Below, piece by piece: positions 16,871 to 30,533 of a DNA stretch of 64,000 bases. Both the position numbers and the translations under genes were made by a program. The notes beneath the pieces were generated by a model. It worked only from the letters and a program-made list of their open reading frames with translations. It did not search any database and was not told where the DNA came from. How positions within the stretch are numbered: the first letter of the stretch is position 1; each line of letters begins with the position of its first letter. This stretch comes from Pseudomonas taiwanensis (lineage in GTDB: Bacteria > Pseudomonadota > Gammaproteobacteria > Pseudomonadales > Pseudomonadaceae): assembly GCF_013393345.1 (NCBI RefSeq), contig NZ_QJRF01000064.1, forward strand, positions 124,001 to 188,000, written 5' to 3'.

Positions 16871-18196
16871 TCAGCGGCCGGCGATGCGTTCGCCCCAGGC
16901 GCGGGCAGTGGCGCCCAGGCGCTCTTCGTCCAGGCGCGTCAGGCGGCCGTCGTCCAGCAGTTGCCTGCCGTCGACCCAGAGGTGCCGCACCGAATCGCGC
17001 CCGGTGGCATAGATAAGTTGGGAAACCGGGTCGTAGACCGGTTGCTGGGCCAGGCCGGAAAGGTCGAAGGCCACCAGATCGGCGGCCTTGCCCACTTCCA
17101 GGGAGCCGGTGTCTTGGTCGATCCCGAGGGCCCGGGCGCCGTTCAGGGTGGCCATGCGCAGTGCGCGATGGGCATCCAGGGCGCTGGCCGAACCGGCTAC
17201 CGCCTTGGCCAGCAGCGCGGCCGTACGGGTTTCGCCGAGCAGGTCCAGGTCATTGTTGCTGGCCGCGCCATCGGTGCCGACGGCGACGTTCACGCCGGCC
17301 TGCCACAGGCGTTCGACCGGGCAGAAGCCGCTGGCCAGCTTGAGGTTGGATTCAGGGCAGTGGATCACGTTGCTGTTGCTCTCCACCAGTTGGGCCAGGT
17401 CGGCATCGTCCACCTGGGTCATATGCACCGCCTGGAAGCGCGGTCCCAGCAAGCCGAGGCGCGAGAGGCGGGCCATGGGGCGCTCGCCGCGCTGTTCCAG
17501 GCTCTGCTGGACCTCGAAGGCGGTTTCCTGGACGTGCATATGAATGCCAGCGTCCAGTTCCTCTGCCAGCACGCGGATGCTCTCCAGCTTGTCATCGCTG
17601 ACGCTGTAGGGTGCGTGGGGGCCGAATGCGACCTTGATGCGCGGGTGGTGCTTGAGGTCGCTGAACAGCTCGATGCCGCGGCGAATGGCCTCGGCGGAGT
17701 CGGCGGCGCCGGGAATCGGGAAATCCAGCACCGGAATCGCCAGTTGCGCCTTGATGCCAGCGGTGTGGATAACGGCGCTGGACTGGGCCGGGAAGAAATA
17801 CATGTCGGAGAAGCAGCTGATGCCGCCCTTGATCTGCTCGGCTACCGCCAATTCGGTGCCGTCGCGGACGAAAGTCTCATCGACCCACTTGGCCTCGGCA
17901 GGCCAGATGTGTTCCTGTAGCCAGATCATCAGCGGCAGATCGTCGGCCAGTCCGCGGAACAGGGTCATTGCTGCGTGGCCGTGAGCGTTGATCAGGCCGG
18001 GGGCCAACAACATGCCCGGCAGTTCACGACGCTCGCGAGCCTCGGCGCGCAGTGCCACGTCCCGAGGGGCGAGCAGGGCGATGCGGCCGTCGCGGATGCC
18101 TAGCGCGTGATCCCGCAGCACCACGCCGGCGGGTTCTACCGGGACGATCCAGGACGGGAGCAGGAGCAGGTCGAGCGGGGCATTGGCACTGGGCAT
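16871..18196 (-). CDS. mtaD: 5-methylthioadenosine deaminase-type amidohydrolase (TRZ/ATZ family)
   Basis: A 441-residue metal-dependent deaminase. [20 protein letters not shown] holds the HxH ligands, [11 protein letters not shown] the next His, [10 protein letters not shown] another, and [15 protein letters not shown] the metal-binding Asp. The P. aeruginosa enzyme at this locus deaminates 5'-methylthioadenosine to methylthioinosine as a route of methionine salvage and quorum-signal by-product clearance. It lies divergent to mtnA, the next salvage enzyme, supporting the role. [12 protein letters not shown] is taken as the start; a longer reading from 18217 adds seven residues. Confidence 0.87.
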   Translation of the reverse strand: MPSANAPLDLLLLPSWIVPVEPAGVVLRDHALGIRDGRIALLAPRDVALRAEARERRELPGMLLAPGLINAHGHAAMTLFRGLADDLPLMIWLQEHIWPAEAKWVDETFVRDGTELAVAEQIKGGISCFSDMYFFPAQSSAVIHTAGIKAQLAIPVLDFPIPGAADSAEAIRRGIELFSDLKHHPRIKVAFGPHAPYSVSDDKLESIRVLAEELDAGIHMHVQETAFEVQQSLEQRGERPMARLSRLGLLGPRFQAVHMTQVDDADLAQLVESNSNVIHCPESNLKLASGFCPVERLWQAGVNVAVGTDGAASNNDLDLLGETRTAALLAKAVAGSASALDAHRALRMATLNGARALGIDQDTGSLEVGKAADLVAFDLSGLAQQPVYDPVSQLIYATGRDSVRHLWVDGRQLLDDGRLTRLDEERLGATARAWGERIAGR

Positions 18197-18308
18197 GGAG
18201 GCGCATCCTGGGCGCAAATCGAAGTGGCGGCAGTATACCCGAGCCAGAAGACCTCCGGCTCGCTATAATCTGCGGTTTTTCCGCGAGTTACGGGTGGCGA
18301 GGTGGTCG

Positions 18309-19385
18309 ATGCGTGAACAACTGTTAGCAGCCGAGAAGGTCAAGGCGATCGACTGGCGTGACGGCGTACTTCATTTGCTCGACCAGCGCGCGCTGCCTGC
18401 CGAGGAAGTCTGGCTGTCCTACGATTCCGCCGAAGGCGTGGCTCAGGCCATTCGCCAGATGGTGGTGCGCGGTGCGCCAGCTATCGGCATCAGTGCCGCC
18501 TACGGTGTGGTATTGGGCGCCCGGGCACGTATTGCCGCCGGCGGCGACTGGCGCGCCGCTCTGGAAGCGGACTTCAAGGTGCTGTCCGAATCGCGACCGA
18601 CGGCGGTCAACCTGTTCTGGGCGCTGAATCGCATGCGCGAGCGTCTGGCTCGCGTGCGGGATGGCGAAACCCCGCTGCAGGCGCTGGAGGCCGAGGCCGT
18701 TTCCATCCACCTGAGTGATCGCGAAGCCAACCTGACCATGGCCCAGTTGGGCATGGAGCTGATTCGCAAGCATCAGGGCAGCCCGCAGGCGCTGCTGACC
18801 CACTGCAACACCGGCGCCCTGGCGACCGGCGGTTTCGGCACCGCCCTCGGGGTGATCCGCGCCGCCCACCTGGATGGCCTGGTGGAGCGCGTCTATGCCG
18901 ACGAAACCCGTCCCTGGCTGCAGGGGGCACGCCTGACCGCCTGGGAATTGGCCAACGAAGGTGTGCCGGTGAGCCTCAATGCCGACGCCGCTGCGGCCCA
19001 CCTGATGAAAACCGCAGGAATCACCTGGGTGATTGTCGGGGCTGACCGCATCACTGCCAATGGCGATGTGGCCAACAAGATCGGCACCTATCAGCTGGCG
19101 GTCAACGCCATGCACCACGGCGTGCGCTTCATGGTGGTAGCGCCCAGTTCCACCATCGACATGTCCCTGGAAAGCGGTGACGACATTCCGATCGAAGAGC
19201 GAGATGGTTCCGAATTGCTGGACCTGGGTGGTCGTCGTGTTGCAGCCGAGGTCCATGCGGTCAATCCGGTGTTCGATGTGACTCCAGCGGATCTGATCGA
19301 CGCCATCGTGACCGAGAAGGGTGTAGTCGAGCGCCCTGACGCCGCCAAGATGGCCCAGTTGATGTGTCGCAAGCGCCTTCATTAA
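18309..19385 (+). CDS. mtnA: Methylthioribose-1-phosphate isomerase MtnA
   Basis: A 358-residue enzyme converting methylthioribose-1-phosphate to methylthioribulose-1-phosphate in methionine salvage. The catalytic Cys lies in [19 protein letters not shown] and the catalytic Asp in [33 protein letters not shown] is also conserved. The start [16 protein letters not shown] gives the family length; a reading from 18183 overlaps the divergent gene. The other salvage genes are not adjacent. The 243-bp gap to gyrA probably contains the gyrA promoter. Confidence 0.95.
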   Translation: MREQLLAAEKVKAIDWRDGVLHLLDQRALPAEEVWLSYDSAEGVAQAIRQMVVRGAPAIGISAAYGVVLGARARIAAGGDWRAALEADFKVLSESRPTAVNLFWALNRMRERLARVRDGETPLQALEAEAVSIHLSDREANLTMAQLGMELIRKHQGSPQALLTHCNTGALATGGFGTALGVIRAAHLDGLVERVYADETRPWLQGARLTAWELANEGVPVSLNADAAAAHLMKTAGITWVIVGADRITANGDVANKIGTYQLAVNAMHHGVRFMVVAPSSTIDMSLESGDDIPIEERDGSELLDLGGRRVAAEVHAVNPVFDVTPADLIDAIVTEKGVVERPDAAKMAQLMCRKRLH

Positions 19386-19628
19386 AGCGCTGGTGCGGCG
19401 TTTTCACCCTGCCGGTCGGCCGCCCGGCGGGGTAGGTGCAAGGCAGTGACTGTGATAAGCTCCGGCAGTTATTGCCGCCCCTCTGTTGAGGCGGCCCAAT
19501 TGCACAGATCCTTGGCTTAACTCGTTGATTTGTCGTGAGTCGCTGCAGCATCTGGCCGCAGTGACGAGCTTCGCGCCGCTCAGGACGAGAGGGGCGGAGT
19601 TTCATCAGAAAAAGGAACCAGGCTTCTC

Positions 19629-22397
<2,769 letters not shown>

Positions 22398-22496
22398 TAG
22401 TTGTTAGAACCGGGCAGGCCATCGCCGGCCTGTCCATTCGGTAGGTAACAATTTGTGGGGGCACTGGTGCCCCCGCGCTACCCAGTGAGAATGGAT

Positions 22497-23582
22497 GTGA
22501 GCAAGCGAGCCTTTAACTTCTGCGCCGGCCCGGCCGCGCTTCCGGAAGCTGTTCTGCAACGCGCCCAGGCGGAACTCCTCGACTGGCAGGGCAAAGGCCT
22601 GTCCGTCATGGAAATGAGCCACCGCAGCGACGAGTACGTTGCCATTGCCGAGAAGGCCGAGCAGGACCTGCGCGACCTTCTGTCCATTCCCTCCAACTAC
22701 AAGGTGCTGTTCCTCCAGGGCGGCGCCAGCCAGCAGTTCGCGGAAATCCCGCTGAACCTGCTGCCCGAGAACGGCGTCGCCGACTACGTCGACACCGGCA
22801 TCTGGTCGAAGAAGAGCATCGAGGAAGCCAGCCGCTTTGGTCGCGTCAACGTCGCCGCCAGCGCCAAGGGCTACGACTACTTCGCCATCCCCGGCCAGAA
22901 CGAATGGCAGCTGTCGAAAGACGCCGCCTACCTGCACTACGCCTCCAACGAAACCATTGGCGGCCTGCAGTTCGACTGGATTCCGGAAGTCGGTGACGTA
23001 CCCCTCGTGGTGGACATGTCTTCGGACATCCTCTCCCGCCCGATCGATATCTCCCGCTTCGGCATGATCTACGCCGGCGCGCAGAAGAACATCGGCCCGA
23101 GCGGCCTGGTGGTGGTCATCGTCCGCGAGGACCTGCTCGGTCGCGCTCGCGCCAACTGCCCGACCATGCTCAACTACAAGGTCGCCGCCGATAACGGCTC
23201 CATGTACAACACCCCGGCCACCTTCTCCTGGTACCTCTCGGGCCTCGTCTTCGAGTGGCTGAAAGAGCAGGGCGGTGTCGAGGCCATGGAGCAACGCAAC
23301 AAGGCGAAGAAGGAACTCCTCTACGGCTACATCGACAAGAGCGCCTTCTACACCAACCCGATCGCCGTGAACGCCCGCTCCTGGATGAACGTTCCGTTCC
23401 GCCTGGCTGACGAGCGCCTGGACAAGGACTTCCTCGCTGGCGCCGACGCCCGTGGCCTGCTCAACCTCATGGGCCACCGTTCGGTAGGCGGTATGCGCGC
23501 GTCCATCTACAACGCCGTTGGCCTCGATGCCGTCGAAGCCCTGGTGGCCTACATGGCGGAGTTCGAGAAGGAGCGCGGCTGA
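22497..23582 (+). CDS. serC: Phosphoserine aminotransferase SerC
   Basis: A 361-residue PLP enzyme making 3-phosphoserine for serine, and 4-phosphohydroxythreonine for pyridoxal phosphate synthesis. FNFCAGPAALPEAVL opens the protein and AGAQKNIGPSG carries the PLP lysine. The GTG at 22497 gives the usual start (MSKRAFNF) and length; the ATG at 22491 two codons earlier has no room for a ribosome-binding site. The stop overlaps the pheA start (TGATG). It is the first gene of the serC-pheA-hisC-tyrA/aroA-cmk series. Confidence 0.94.
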   Translation: MSKRAFNFCAGPAALPEAVLQRAQAELLDWQGKGLSVMEMSHRSDEYVAIAEKAEQDLRDLLSIPSNYKVLFLQGGASQQFAEIPLNLLPENGVADYVDTGIWSKKSIEEASRFGRVNVAASAKGYDYFAIPGQNEWQLSKDAAYLHYASNETIGGLQFDWIPEVGDVPLVVDMSSDILSRPIDISRFGMIYAGAQKNIGPSGLVVVIVREDLLGRARANCPTMLNYKVAADNGSMYNTPATFSWYLSGLVFEWLKEQGGVEAMEQRNKAKKELLYGYIDKSAFYTNPIAVNARSWMNVPFRLADERLDKDFLAGADARGLLNLMGHRSVGGMRASIYNAVGLDAVEALVAYMAEFEKERG

Positions 23583-24676
23583 TGTCCGAGCAAGAACTCA
23601 AAGCGCTACGCCTGCGCATCGACAGCCTCGACGAGAAGATCCTCGATCTGATCAGCGAGCGCGCTCGCTGCGCCCAGGACGTGGCGCGCGTGAAGATGGC
23701 TGCCCTGCCGGAAGGCGAGAAGCCGGTCTTCTACCGTCCCGAGCGCGAGGCCTGGGTCCTCAAGCACATCATGGACCGCAATCAGGGCCCGCTGGACAAC
23801 GAAGAGATGGCGCGGTTGTTCCGCGAAATCATGTCCTCCTGCCTGGCCCTCGAGCAGCCGCTCAAGGTTGCCTACCTCGGTCCGGAAGGCACCTTCACCC
23901 AGGCTGCGGCGCTCAAGCACTTCGGCCACGCGGTGATCAGCTCGCCGATGGCTGCCATCGACGAAGTCTTCCGCGAAGTCGCCGCCGGTGCGGTCAACTT
24001 CGGCGTGGTGCCGGTGGAGAACTCCACCGAAGGCGCGGTGAACCACACCCTGGACAGCTTCCTCGAGCACGACATGGTGATCTGCGGTGAGGTCGAGCTG
24101 CGCATCCACCACCACCTGCTGGTGGGCGAGAACACCAAGACCGACAACATCACCCGCATCTATTCCCATGCCCAGTCCCTGGCCCAGTGCCGCAAGTGGC
24201 TGGACGCCCACTACCCGAATGTCGAGCGCGTGGCGGTGTCCAGCAACGCCGACGCCGCCAAGCGGGTGAAGAGCGAGTGGAACTCCGCGGCCATCGCCGG
24301 TGACATGGCGGCCAGCCTCTACGGCCTGACCAAGCTCTGCGAGAAGATCGAGGACCGTCCGGACAACTCCACGCGCTTCCTCATCATCGGCAGCCAGGAA
24401 GTGCCGCCCACCGGCGACGACAAGACTTCGATCATCGTCTCCATGCGCAACAAGCCGGGCGCCCTGCATGAACTCCTGGTTCCGTTCCACAACAACGGTA
24501 TCGACCTGACCCGCATCGAGACCCGCCCGTCCCGCAGCGGCAAGTGGACCTACGTGTTCTTCATCGACTTCGTAGGCCACCACCGCGACCCGCTGATCAA
24601 GGACGTGCTGGAGAAGATCAACCAGGAAGCCGTTGCCCTGAAGGTGCTGGGTTCCTACCCCAAAGCGGTGCTTTGA
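23582..24676 (+). CDS. pheA: Chorismate mutase / prephenate dehydratase (P-protein)
   Basis: A 364-residue bifunctional enzyme of phenylalanine synthesis. Residues 1-90 are the AroQ chorismate mutase (LRLRIDSLDEKILDLISER). Residues about 95-270 are the dehydratase, with GPEGTFTQAA and the TRF motif (DNSTRFLIIG). The C-terminal ACT domain has GALHELL and a variant of the ESRP feedback site (RIETRPSRS). Inhibition by phenylalanine is therefore expected. Its start overlaps the serC stop by one base. Confidence 0.95.
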   Translation: MSEQELKALRLRIDSLDEKILDLISERARCAQDVARVKMAALPEGEKPVFYRPEREAWVLKHIMDRNQGPLDNEEMARLFREIMSSCLALEQPLKVAYLGPEGTFTQAAALKHFGHAVISSPMAAIDEVFREVAAGAVNFGVVPVENSTEGAVNHTLDSFLEHDMVICGEVELRIHHHLLVGENTKTDNITRIYSHAQSLAQCRKWLDAHYPNVERVAVSSNADAAKRVKSEWNSAAIAGDMAASLYGLTKLCEKIEDRPDNSTRFLIIGSQEVPPTGDDKTSIIVSMRNKPGALHELLVPFHNNGIDLTRIETRPSRSGKWTYVFFIDFVGHHRDPLIKDVLEKINQEAVALKVLGSYPKAVL

Positions 24677-24755
24677 ATTCGCGACGGGCCGTCGCGCTCC
24701 AGCCTGGGTTGGGGCGCGCCACGGCGGCCCCTAGCCCGTAGTTGAGGCTGAATCC

Positions 24756-25868
24756 ATGAGCTGTGACTTCCTCGCCCTTGCCCAACCGGGCGTGCAGAAA
24801 CTTTCGCCCTACGTTCCCGGCAAGCCGGTGGATGAACTGGCCCGCGAGCTGGACCTCGACCCGGCCGGCATCGTCAAGCTGGCCAGTAACGAGAACCCCC
24901 TCGGCCCGAGCCCCAAGGCCCTCGAAGCGATCCGCAACGAGCTGGCCGAACTGACCCGCTACCCGGATGGCAACGGCTTCGAGCTCAAGCGCCGCCTGGC
25001 CGAGCGCTGCGGCGTGACCCCGACGCAGGTCACCCTGGGCAACGGTTCCAACGACATTCTCGACCTGGTCGCCCGTGCCTATCTGGCGCCGGGCCTGAAT
25101 GCCGTGTTCAGCGAGCACGCCTTCGCCGTGTACCCCATCGCGACCCAGGCCGTGGGCGCTGCCGGCAAGGTGGTTCCGGCCAAGGACTTCGGCCATGACC
25201 TGCCGGCCATGCTGGCGGCCATCGACGCCAACACCCGCGTCGTGTTCATCGCCAACCCGAACAACCCTACCGGCACCTGGTTCGGTCCGGCCGCGCTGGA
25301 AGACTTCCTCGCCAAGGTCCCGGAAAGTGTCCTGGTGGTGCTGGACGAGGCCTACATCGAGTACGCCGAAGGCGAAGAACTGCCCGACGGCCTTAACTAT
25401 CTGGCCCGTTATCCGAACCTGCTCGTGTCGCGCACCTTCTCCAAGGCCTACGGCCTGGCTTCGCTGCGTGTGGGCTACGGCCTGTCCAGCGCCCAGGTTG
25501 CCGACGTGCTGAACCGCGTGCGCCAGCCGTTCAACGTCAACAGCCTGGCCTTGGCCGCCGCCTGCGCCGCCCTTGACGACGCCGAGTACCTGGCCGAAAG
25601 CCGCCGCGTCAACGATGCCGGCATGATCCAGCTGGAAGAGGGCTTCCGCGCCCTGGGCCTGAGCTGGATTCCCTCCAAGGGCAACTTCATCGCCGTCGAC
25701 TTCGGCCGTGACGCCGCCCCGATCAACCAGGGCCTGTTGCGTGAAGGCGTGATCCTGCGCCCAGTGGCCGGCTACGGCATGCCCACGTTCCTGCGTGTCT
25801 CCATCGGCCTGCCGGCCGAGAACACCCGCTGCCTGGAAGCACTGGCCAAGGTGCTTGGCCGTGGCTGA
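24756..25868 (+). CDS. hisC: Histidinol-phosphate aminotransferase (HisC2-type)
   Basis: A 370-residue class I/II PLP aminotransferase. KLASNENPLGPSPKAL is the N-terminal family signature and SRTFSKAYGLASLRVGY contains the PLP-binding lysine. Located between pheA and tyrA/aroA, this copy probably serves aromatic amino-acid transamination as well as, or instead of, histidine synthesis; the his-operon copy is elsewhere. It overlaps the next gene by eight bases if that gene starts at its GTG. Confidence 0.93.
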   Translation: MSCDFLALAQPGVQKLSPYVPGKPVDELARELDLDPAGIVKLASNENPLGPSPKALEAIRNELAELTRYPDGNGFELKRRLAERCGVTPTQVTLGNGSNDILDLVARAYLAPGLNAVFSEHAFAVYPIATQAVGAAGKVVPAKDFGHDLPAMLAAIDANTRVVFIANPNNPTGTWFGPAALEDFLAKVPESVLVVLDEAYIEYAEGEELPDGLNYLARYPNLLVSRTFSKAYGLASLRVGYGLSSAQVADVLNRVRQPFNVNSLALAAACAALDDAEYLAESRRVNDAGMIQLEEGFRALGLSWIPSKGNFIAVDFGRDAAPINQGLLREGVILRPVAGYGMPTFLRVSIGLPAENTRCLEALAKVLGRG

Positions 25869-28104
25869 TGTCATGACCCTGCAACAGGGCGCCCCTATCT
25901 TCGGGCGCCTGGTGGTGATCGGCCTCGGCCTGATTGGCGGCTCCTTCTCCAAGGGGCTGCGCGAGAAAGGCCTGTTCGCTGAAGTGGTAGGGGTGGACAA
26001 GGATCACGAGTCCTGCCGCATCGCCGTCGAAACCGGCGTGGTCGACCGCTGCGAGAGTGACCTCGCTGCGGCCTGCCGCGGTGCCGATGTGATCCAGCTG
26101 GCCGTACCCATCCTCGCCATGGAAAAGCTCCTCGCCGAACTGGCCCGACTGGACCTGGGCAATGCCATCCTCACCGATGTCGGCAGCGCCAAGGGCAATG
26201 TGGTGCGCGCGGCGCGCAAGGTCTTCGACGGCATGCCGGCGCGCTTCGTGCCGGGTCATCCCATCGCCGGCTCGGAGAAGAGCGGGGTGGAAGCTGCCAA
26301 CGCCAGCCTGTTCCGCCGCCACAAGGTCATCCTCACCCCGGTGGAAAACACCGATCCGTCGGCCCTGCAGCGCATCGATCAGCTCTGGCGCGCCCTGGGA
26401 GCGGACGTTGAACACATGGAGGTCGAGCATCACGATGAGGTGCTCGCCGCGACCAGCCACCTGCCGCACCTGCTGGCATTCGGACTGGTCGACTCGCTCG
26501 CCAAGCGCAGCGAGAATCTGGAAATCTTCCGTTATGCCGCTGGTGGATTCCGCGACTTCACGCGGATCGCCGGTAGCGACCCGGTGATGTGGCACGACAT
26601 CTTCCTCGCCAACCGCGAGGCCGTGCTGCGCATCCTGGACGCATTTCGCGATGACCTCGACGCCTTGCGCGGCGCGGTCGACGCAGGGGACGGGCATGAA
26701 CTGCTGGGCGTGTTCACGCGCGCCCGCTTCGCCCGCGAGCATTTCAGCAAAATCCTGGCCCGCAGGGCCTATGTGGACGCCATGCACAATAACGATCTGA
26801 TTTACCTGGCGCAGCCGGGTGGCAAACTCGCCGGCCGTGTTCGCGTACCGGGCGACAAGTCCATTTCCCACCGTTCCATCATGCTCGGCTCCCTGGCCGA
26901 AGGCACCACCGAGGTCGAAGGCTTCCTCGAGGGCGAAGACGCCCTGGCGACCCTGCAGGCCTTCCGCGACATGGGCGTGGTCATCGAAGGGCCGCACCAC
27001 GGCCGCGTGACCATCCACGGCGTTGGCCTGCACGGCCTGAAGCCGCCGCCCGGCCCGCTGTACCTCGGCAACTCCGGTACCTCCATGCGCCTGCTCAGCG
27101 GCCTGCTGGCGGCCCAGCCGTTCGACACCACGCTGACCGGCGACGCCTCGCTGTCCAAGCGCCCGATGAACCGCGTGGCCAAGCCGCTGCGTGAAATGGG
27201 CGCGGTGATCGAGACCGGTGAAGAAGGTCGTCCGCCGCTGACCATCCGTGGCGGCCAGCGCCTGTCCGGCATGAACTACGAGATGCCCATGGCCAGCGCC
27301 CAGGTGAAATCCTGCCTGCTGCTCGCCGGCCTCTACGCCGCCGGTGAAACCGCCGTGACCGAGCCAGCGCCGACCCGCGACCATACCGAGCGCATGCTGC
27401 AAGGCTTCGGCTACCCGGTGAAGGTGGACGGCAACACCGCCACCGTCGAAAGCGGCCACAAACTCAGTGCTTCCCGCATCGAAGTGCCTGCCGATATCTC
27501 CTCCGCCGCCTTCTTCCTGGTGGCTGCGAGCATCGCCGAAGGCTCCGAACTGGTGCTGGAACACGTCGGCATCAACCCGACCCGTACCGGCGTGATCGAC
27601 ATCCTCAAGCTGATGGGCGGCGACATCACCCTGGAAAACCAGCGTGAAGTGGGTGGCGAGCCGGTTGCCGACCTCCGCGTGCGTGCGGCCAAGCTGAAGG
27701 GCATCGACATCCCCGAAGACCTGGTGCCGCTGGCCATCGACGAGTTCCCGGTCCTCTTCGTCGCTGCCGCTTGCGCCGAAGGTCGCACCGTGCTGCGTGG
27801 CGCGGAAGAGCTGCGCGTGAAGGAATCCGATCGCATCCAGGTCATGGCCGATGGCCTGCTGGCCCTGGGCGTGAAGGCCGAGCCGACTCCGGACGGCATC
27901 ATCATTGAAGGCGGTCCCATCGGCGGCGGCGAAGTCTGGAGCCACGGCGACCACCGTATCGCCATGTCCTTCAGCGTGGCCTCGCTGCGTGCCAACGCGC
28001 CGATCCGCATCCATGACTGCGCCAACGTCGCCACGTCGTTCCCGAACTTCCTCGGCCTCGCGGCCCAGTCCGGCATTCGTGTAGCGGAAGAGGGCAAGGC
28101 ATGA
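25861..28104 (+). CDS. aroA: Fused prephenate dehydrogenase / EPSP synthase
   Basis: A 747-residue two-enzyme fusion. The first 300 residues are a TyrA-type dehydrogenase with the NAD motif [11 protein letters not shown] and [16 protein letters not shown]. From about residue 308 ([14 protein letters not shown]) an AroA domain follows with [15 protein letters not shown] and [15 protein letters not shown], the glyphosate-binding region. The fusion joins tyrosine synthesis to the shikimate step that makes chorismate precursor and is known in Pseudomonas. The start is GTG 25861 (eight-base overlap with hisC) or ATG 25873. The stop overlaps cmk by ATGA. Confidence 0.94.
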   Translation: MADVMTLQQGAPIFGRLVVIGLGLIGGSFSKGLREKGLFAEVVGVDKDHESCRIAVETGVVDRCESDLAAACRGADVIQLAVPILAMEKLLAELARLDLGNAILTDVGSAKGNVVRAARKVFDGMPARFVPGHPIAGSEKSGVEAANASLFRRHKVILTPVENTDPSALQRIDQLWRALGADVEHMEVEHHDEVLAATSHLPHLLAFGLVDSLAKRSENLEIFRYAAGGFRDFTRIAGSDPVMWHDIFLANREAVLRILDAFRDDLDALRGAVDAGDGHELLGVFTRARFAREHFSKILARRAYVDAMHNNDLIYLAQPGGKLAGRVRVPGDKSISHRSIMLGSLAEGTTEVEGFLEGEDALATLQAFRDMGVVIEGPHHGRVTIHGVGLHGLKPPPGPLYLGNSGTSMRLLSGLLAAQPFDTTLTGDASLSKRPMNRVAKPLREMGAVIETGEEGRPPLTIRGGQRLSGMNYEMPMASAQVKSCLLLAGLYAAGETAVTEPAPTRDHTERMLQGFGYPVKVDGNTATVESGHKLSASRIEVPADISSAAFFLVAASIAEGSELVLEHVGINPTRTGVIDILKLMGGDITLENQREVGGEPVADLRVRAAKLKGIDIPEDLVPLAIDEFPVLFVAAACAEGRTVLRGAEELRVKESDRIQVMADGLLALGVKAEPTPDGIIIEGGPIGGGEVWSHGDHRIAMSFSVASLRANAPIRIHDCANVATSFPNFLGLAAQSGIRVAEEGKA

Positions 28105-28787
28105 ACGCCAACGTGCCCGTGATCGCCATCGACGGACCCAGCGGTTCCGGCAAGGGCACCGTCGCCGGCCTGCTGGCCAAGCGTTTGGGCTGGCGTCTGC
28201 TCGACTCCGGCGCGCTGTATCGCCTGCTGGCCTTCGCCGCGCGCAACCACGGCGTCGACCTGACCAACGAGGAATCCCTCAAGGTCCTGGCCGCTCACCT
28301 GGACGTGCAGTTCAACGCCAAGGCCGGTGGTGGCCAGAGCATCGTGCTGGAAGGTGAAGACGTCACCGACGTGATCCGCTCCGAGCAGGTTGGTGCCGGC
28401 GCCTCCCAGGTCGCCGCGCTGCCCGCTGTGCGCGAAGCCCTGCTGCAACGCCAACGTGCCTTCCTGGAAGCCCCAGGCCTGGTGGCCGATGGCCGCGACA
28501 TGGGCACCGTGGTGTTCCCGCAAGCGCAGCTGAAGATATTCCTTACCGCCAGCGCCGAAGAGCGTGCCCGCCGCCGCTACCTGCAGCTCAAGGGCAAGGG
28601 AATGGAAGCCGACCAGGCTGCACTGCTGACCGAGATCCAGGAACGCGACGAGCGTGACAGCCAGCGCTCGGTAGCTCCGCTGAAGCCGGCCGAAGATGCG
28701 ATCATCCTCGACTCCACCAGCCTCAGCATCGACGAAGTCCAGAGCAAGATCCTCGAAGCCTTCGCCGCCCTCGGCCTGGACGACTGA
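28101..28787 (+). CDS. cmk: Cytidylate kinase
   Basis: A 228-residue kinase phosphorylating CMP and d[20 protein letters not shown] is the P-loop, [11 protein letters not shown] the CMP-binding region and [13 protein letters not shown] the next conserved block. It overlaps the fused aroA by four bases, so translation is coupled. In most Pseudomonas genomes rpsA follows directly; here a strong terminator follows and then an unrelated gene on the other strand. Confidence 0.95.
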   Translation: MNANVPVIAIDGPSGSGKGTVAGLLAKRLGWRLLDSGALYRLLAFAARNHGVDLTNEESLKVLAAHLDVQFNAKAGGGQSIVLEGEDVTDVIRSEQVGAGASQVAALPAVREALLQRQRAFLEAPGLVADGRDMGTVVFPQAQLKIFLTASAEERARRRYLQLKGKGMEADQAALLTEIQERDERDSQRSVAPLKPAEDAIILDSTSLSIDEVQSKILEAFAALGLDD

Positions 28788-28803
28788 GTCCCGGCCGCAA
28801 CAG

Positions 28804-28834
28804 AAAAGCCGCAGTCACTGACTGCGGCTTTTTT
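28804..28834 (+). terminator. cmk terminator
   Basis: The stem AAAAGCCGCAGT pairs with ACTGCGGCTTTT across a CACTG loop, then TT. It starts 17 bases after the cmk stop and could also serve the convergent transporter gene. Confidence 0.92.
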
Positions 28835-28856
28835 GTTTGCGCGACCAGGCGCCACC

Positions 28857-30533
28857 TCACGTGTGGCGTATGTCCCGGTCCTTGGTCTCGGGCAGGAACA
28901 GCGTGCCGAGAATGGCCGTCATCACGGCGATGACGATGGGGTACCAGAGCCCGAAGTAGATATCACCCGTGGCCGCCACCATGGCGAACGACACCGTGGG
29001 CAGGAAGCCGCCGAACCAGCCGTTGCCGATGTGGTAGGGCAGGGACATCGAGGTGTAGCGGATGCGCGCCGGGAACAGCTCGACCAGCCAGGCTGCAATC
29101 GGGCCGTACACCATGGTCACGTAGATCACCAGGATGGTCAGGAGCAGCAGCACCATCAGGTAGTTGGTTTTCGCCGGGTCGGCCTTTTCCGGATAGCCCG
29201 CGTCCTTCAGCGCAGCGCCCAGGGTGGCGGTGAAGGCGTCGTTCTGGGTCTTGAAGTCAGCAGCCGGCATGCCGGTGCCTTCGAAGCTCGGCAGCACCTT
29301 GTCACCAATGCGGACCTGGGCAAGCGCGCCCGGCTCGGCTTTCTCGTTCTTGTAGGGAATGGCCTTCTTCGCCAGCAGGCTCTTGGCGATATCGCAGGAG
29401 CTGGTGAATTTGGCCTTGCCCACAGGGTCGAACTGGAACGAGCACTGGTCGGGATCGGCGACCACGGTGACCGGGTTCTTCTCCTGCGCAGCGAACACGT
29501 CAGGGTTACCGTACTGGGTCAGCGCGTGGAAGATCGGGAAATAGGTCAGCGCCGCGATGATGCAGCCCGCCATGATGATCTTCTTGCGGCCGATGCGATC
29601 CGACAGGCTGCCGAACAGGATGAAGAACGGCGTACCGATCAACAGCGAGCCGGCGATCAGCAGGTTCGCCGTCTGCGGGTCGATCTTGAGCATCTGCAGC
29701 AGGAAGAACAGCGCATAGAACTGCCCCGTGTACCAGACCACGGCCTGGCCGGCGGTGCCGCCGAGCAGCGACATGATCACCACCTTCAGGTTGTCCCAGC
29801 GGGCGAAGGACTCCGTCAGCGGCGCTTTGCACGCCTTGCCTTCGGCCTTCATCTTCACGAACACCGGGGACTCGCTGAGCTGCATGCGGATGTACACCGA
29901 GATGATCAGCAGCAGGATCGACAGCAGGAACGGAATCCGCCAGCCCCAGGCCTCGAAGTCTTCGGTGCCGAGGATGGTGCGGCAGGCGAGGATCACCAGC
30001 AGCGACAGGAACAGGCCCAGTGTCGCGGTGGTCTGGATCCAGGACGTGAAGAAACCACGTTTGCCCGGCGGGGCGTGTTCCGCCACATAGGTCGCCGCAC
30101 CACCGTATTCGCCGCCCAGCGCCAGGCCTTGCAGCAGGCGCAGGGTGATCAGGATGATCGGCGCCGCCACACCGATGGTGGCGTAGCCGGGCAGGATGCC
30201 CACCACGGCGGTGGAGATACCCATGATCACGATGGTGATGAGGAAGGTGTACTTGCGCCCGATCATGTCGCCCAGCCGGCCGAACACGATGGCGCCGAAC
30301 GGACGCACCGCGAAGCCTGCGGCGAAGGCGAGCAGGGCGAAGATGAAGGCCGTGGTTTCGTTGACGCCCGCGAAGAAGTGCTTTGCGATGATCGCGGCGA
30401 GCGAACCGTAGAGGTAGAAGTCGTACCACTCGAACACAGTACCCAGGGACGAAGCGAAGATGACCTTGCGCTCCTCCTTGGTTATCCCGCGGTGGGGCGT
30501 ATTGCCCGTGGATGTTTCGTCTATTGTCGCCAT
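28857..30533 (-). CDS. MHS family (metabolite:H+ symporter) MFS transporter
   Basis: A 558-residue inner-membrane transporter. GTVFEWYDFYLYGSLA and GRLGDMIGRKYTF are the MHS/MFS signatures of TM1 and loop 2-3, and LRLLQGLALGGEYGGAA is the family motif in TM4-5. Members import organic acids, shikimate, proline or betaine with protons. It is about 110 residues longer than ShiA or ProP because of a soluble insert at about 355-465 containing two Cys (DQCSFQF, SSCDIAK), placed after the first eight or so membrane segments. The substrate is unknown. The start MATIDETST follows GGAGAAG. Confidence 0.88.
   Translation of the reverse strand: MATIDETSTGNTPHRGITKEERKVIFASSLGTVFEWYDFYLYGSLAAIIAKHFFAGVNETTAFIFALLAFAAGFAVRPFGAIVFGRLGDMIGRKYTFLITIVIMGISTAVVGILPGYATIGVAAPIILITLRLLQGLALGGEYGGAATYVAEHAPPGKRGFFTSWIQTTATLGLFLSLLVILACRTILGTEDFEAWGWRIPFLLSILLLIISVYIRMQLSESPVFVKMKAEGKACKAPLTESFARWDNLKVVIMSLLGGTAGQAVVWYTGQFYALFFLLQMLKIDPQTANLLIAGSLLIGTPFFILFGSLSDRIGRKKIIMAGCIIAALTYFPIFHALTQYGNPDVFAAQEKNPVTVVADPDQCSFQFDPVGKAKFTSSCDIAKSLLAKKAIPYKNEKAEPGALAQVRIGDKVLPSFEGTGMPAADFKTQNDAFTATLGAALKDAGYPEKADPAKTNYLMVLLLLTILVIYVTMVYGPIAAWLVELFPARIRYTSMSLPYHIGNGWFGGFLPTVSFAMVAATGDIYFGLWYPIVIAVMTAILGTLFLPETKDRDIRHT

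Noticed and set aside
19386-19628. Possible small gene or RNA between mtnA and gyrA
   Set aside because: Only short frames without ribosome-binding sites are seen; it more likely holds the mtnA 3' hairpin (about 19409-19433) and the gyrA promoter.
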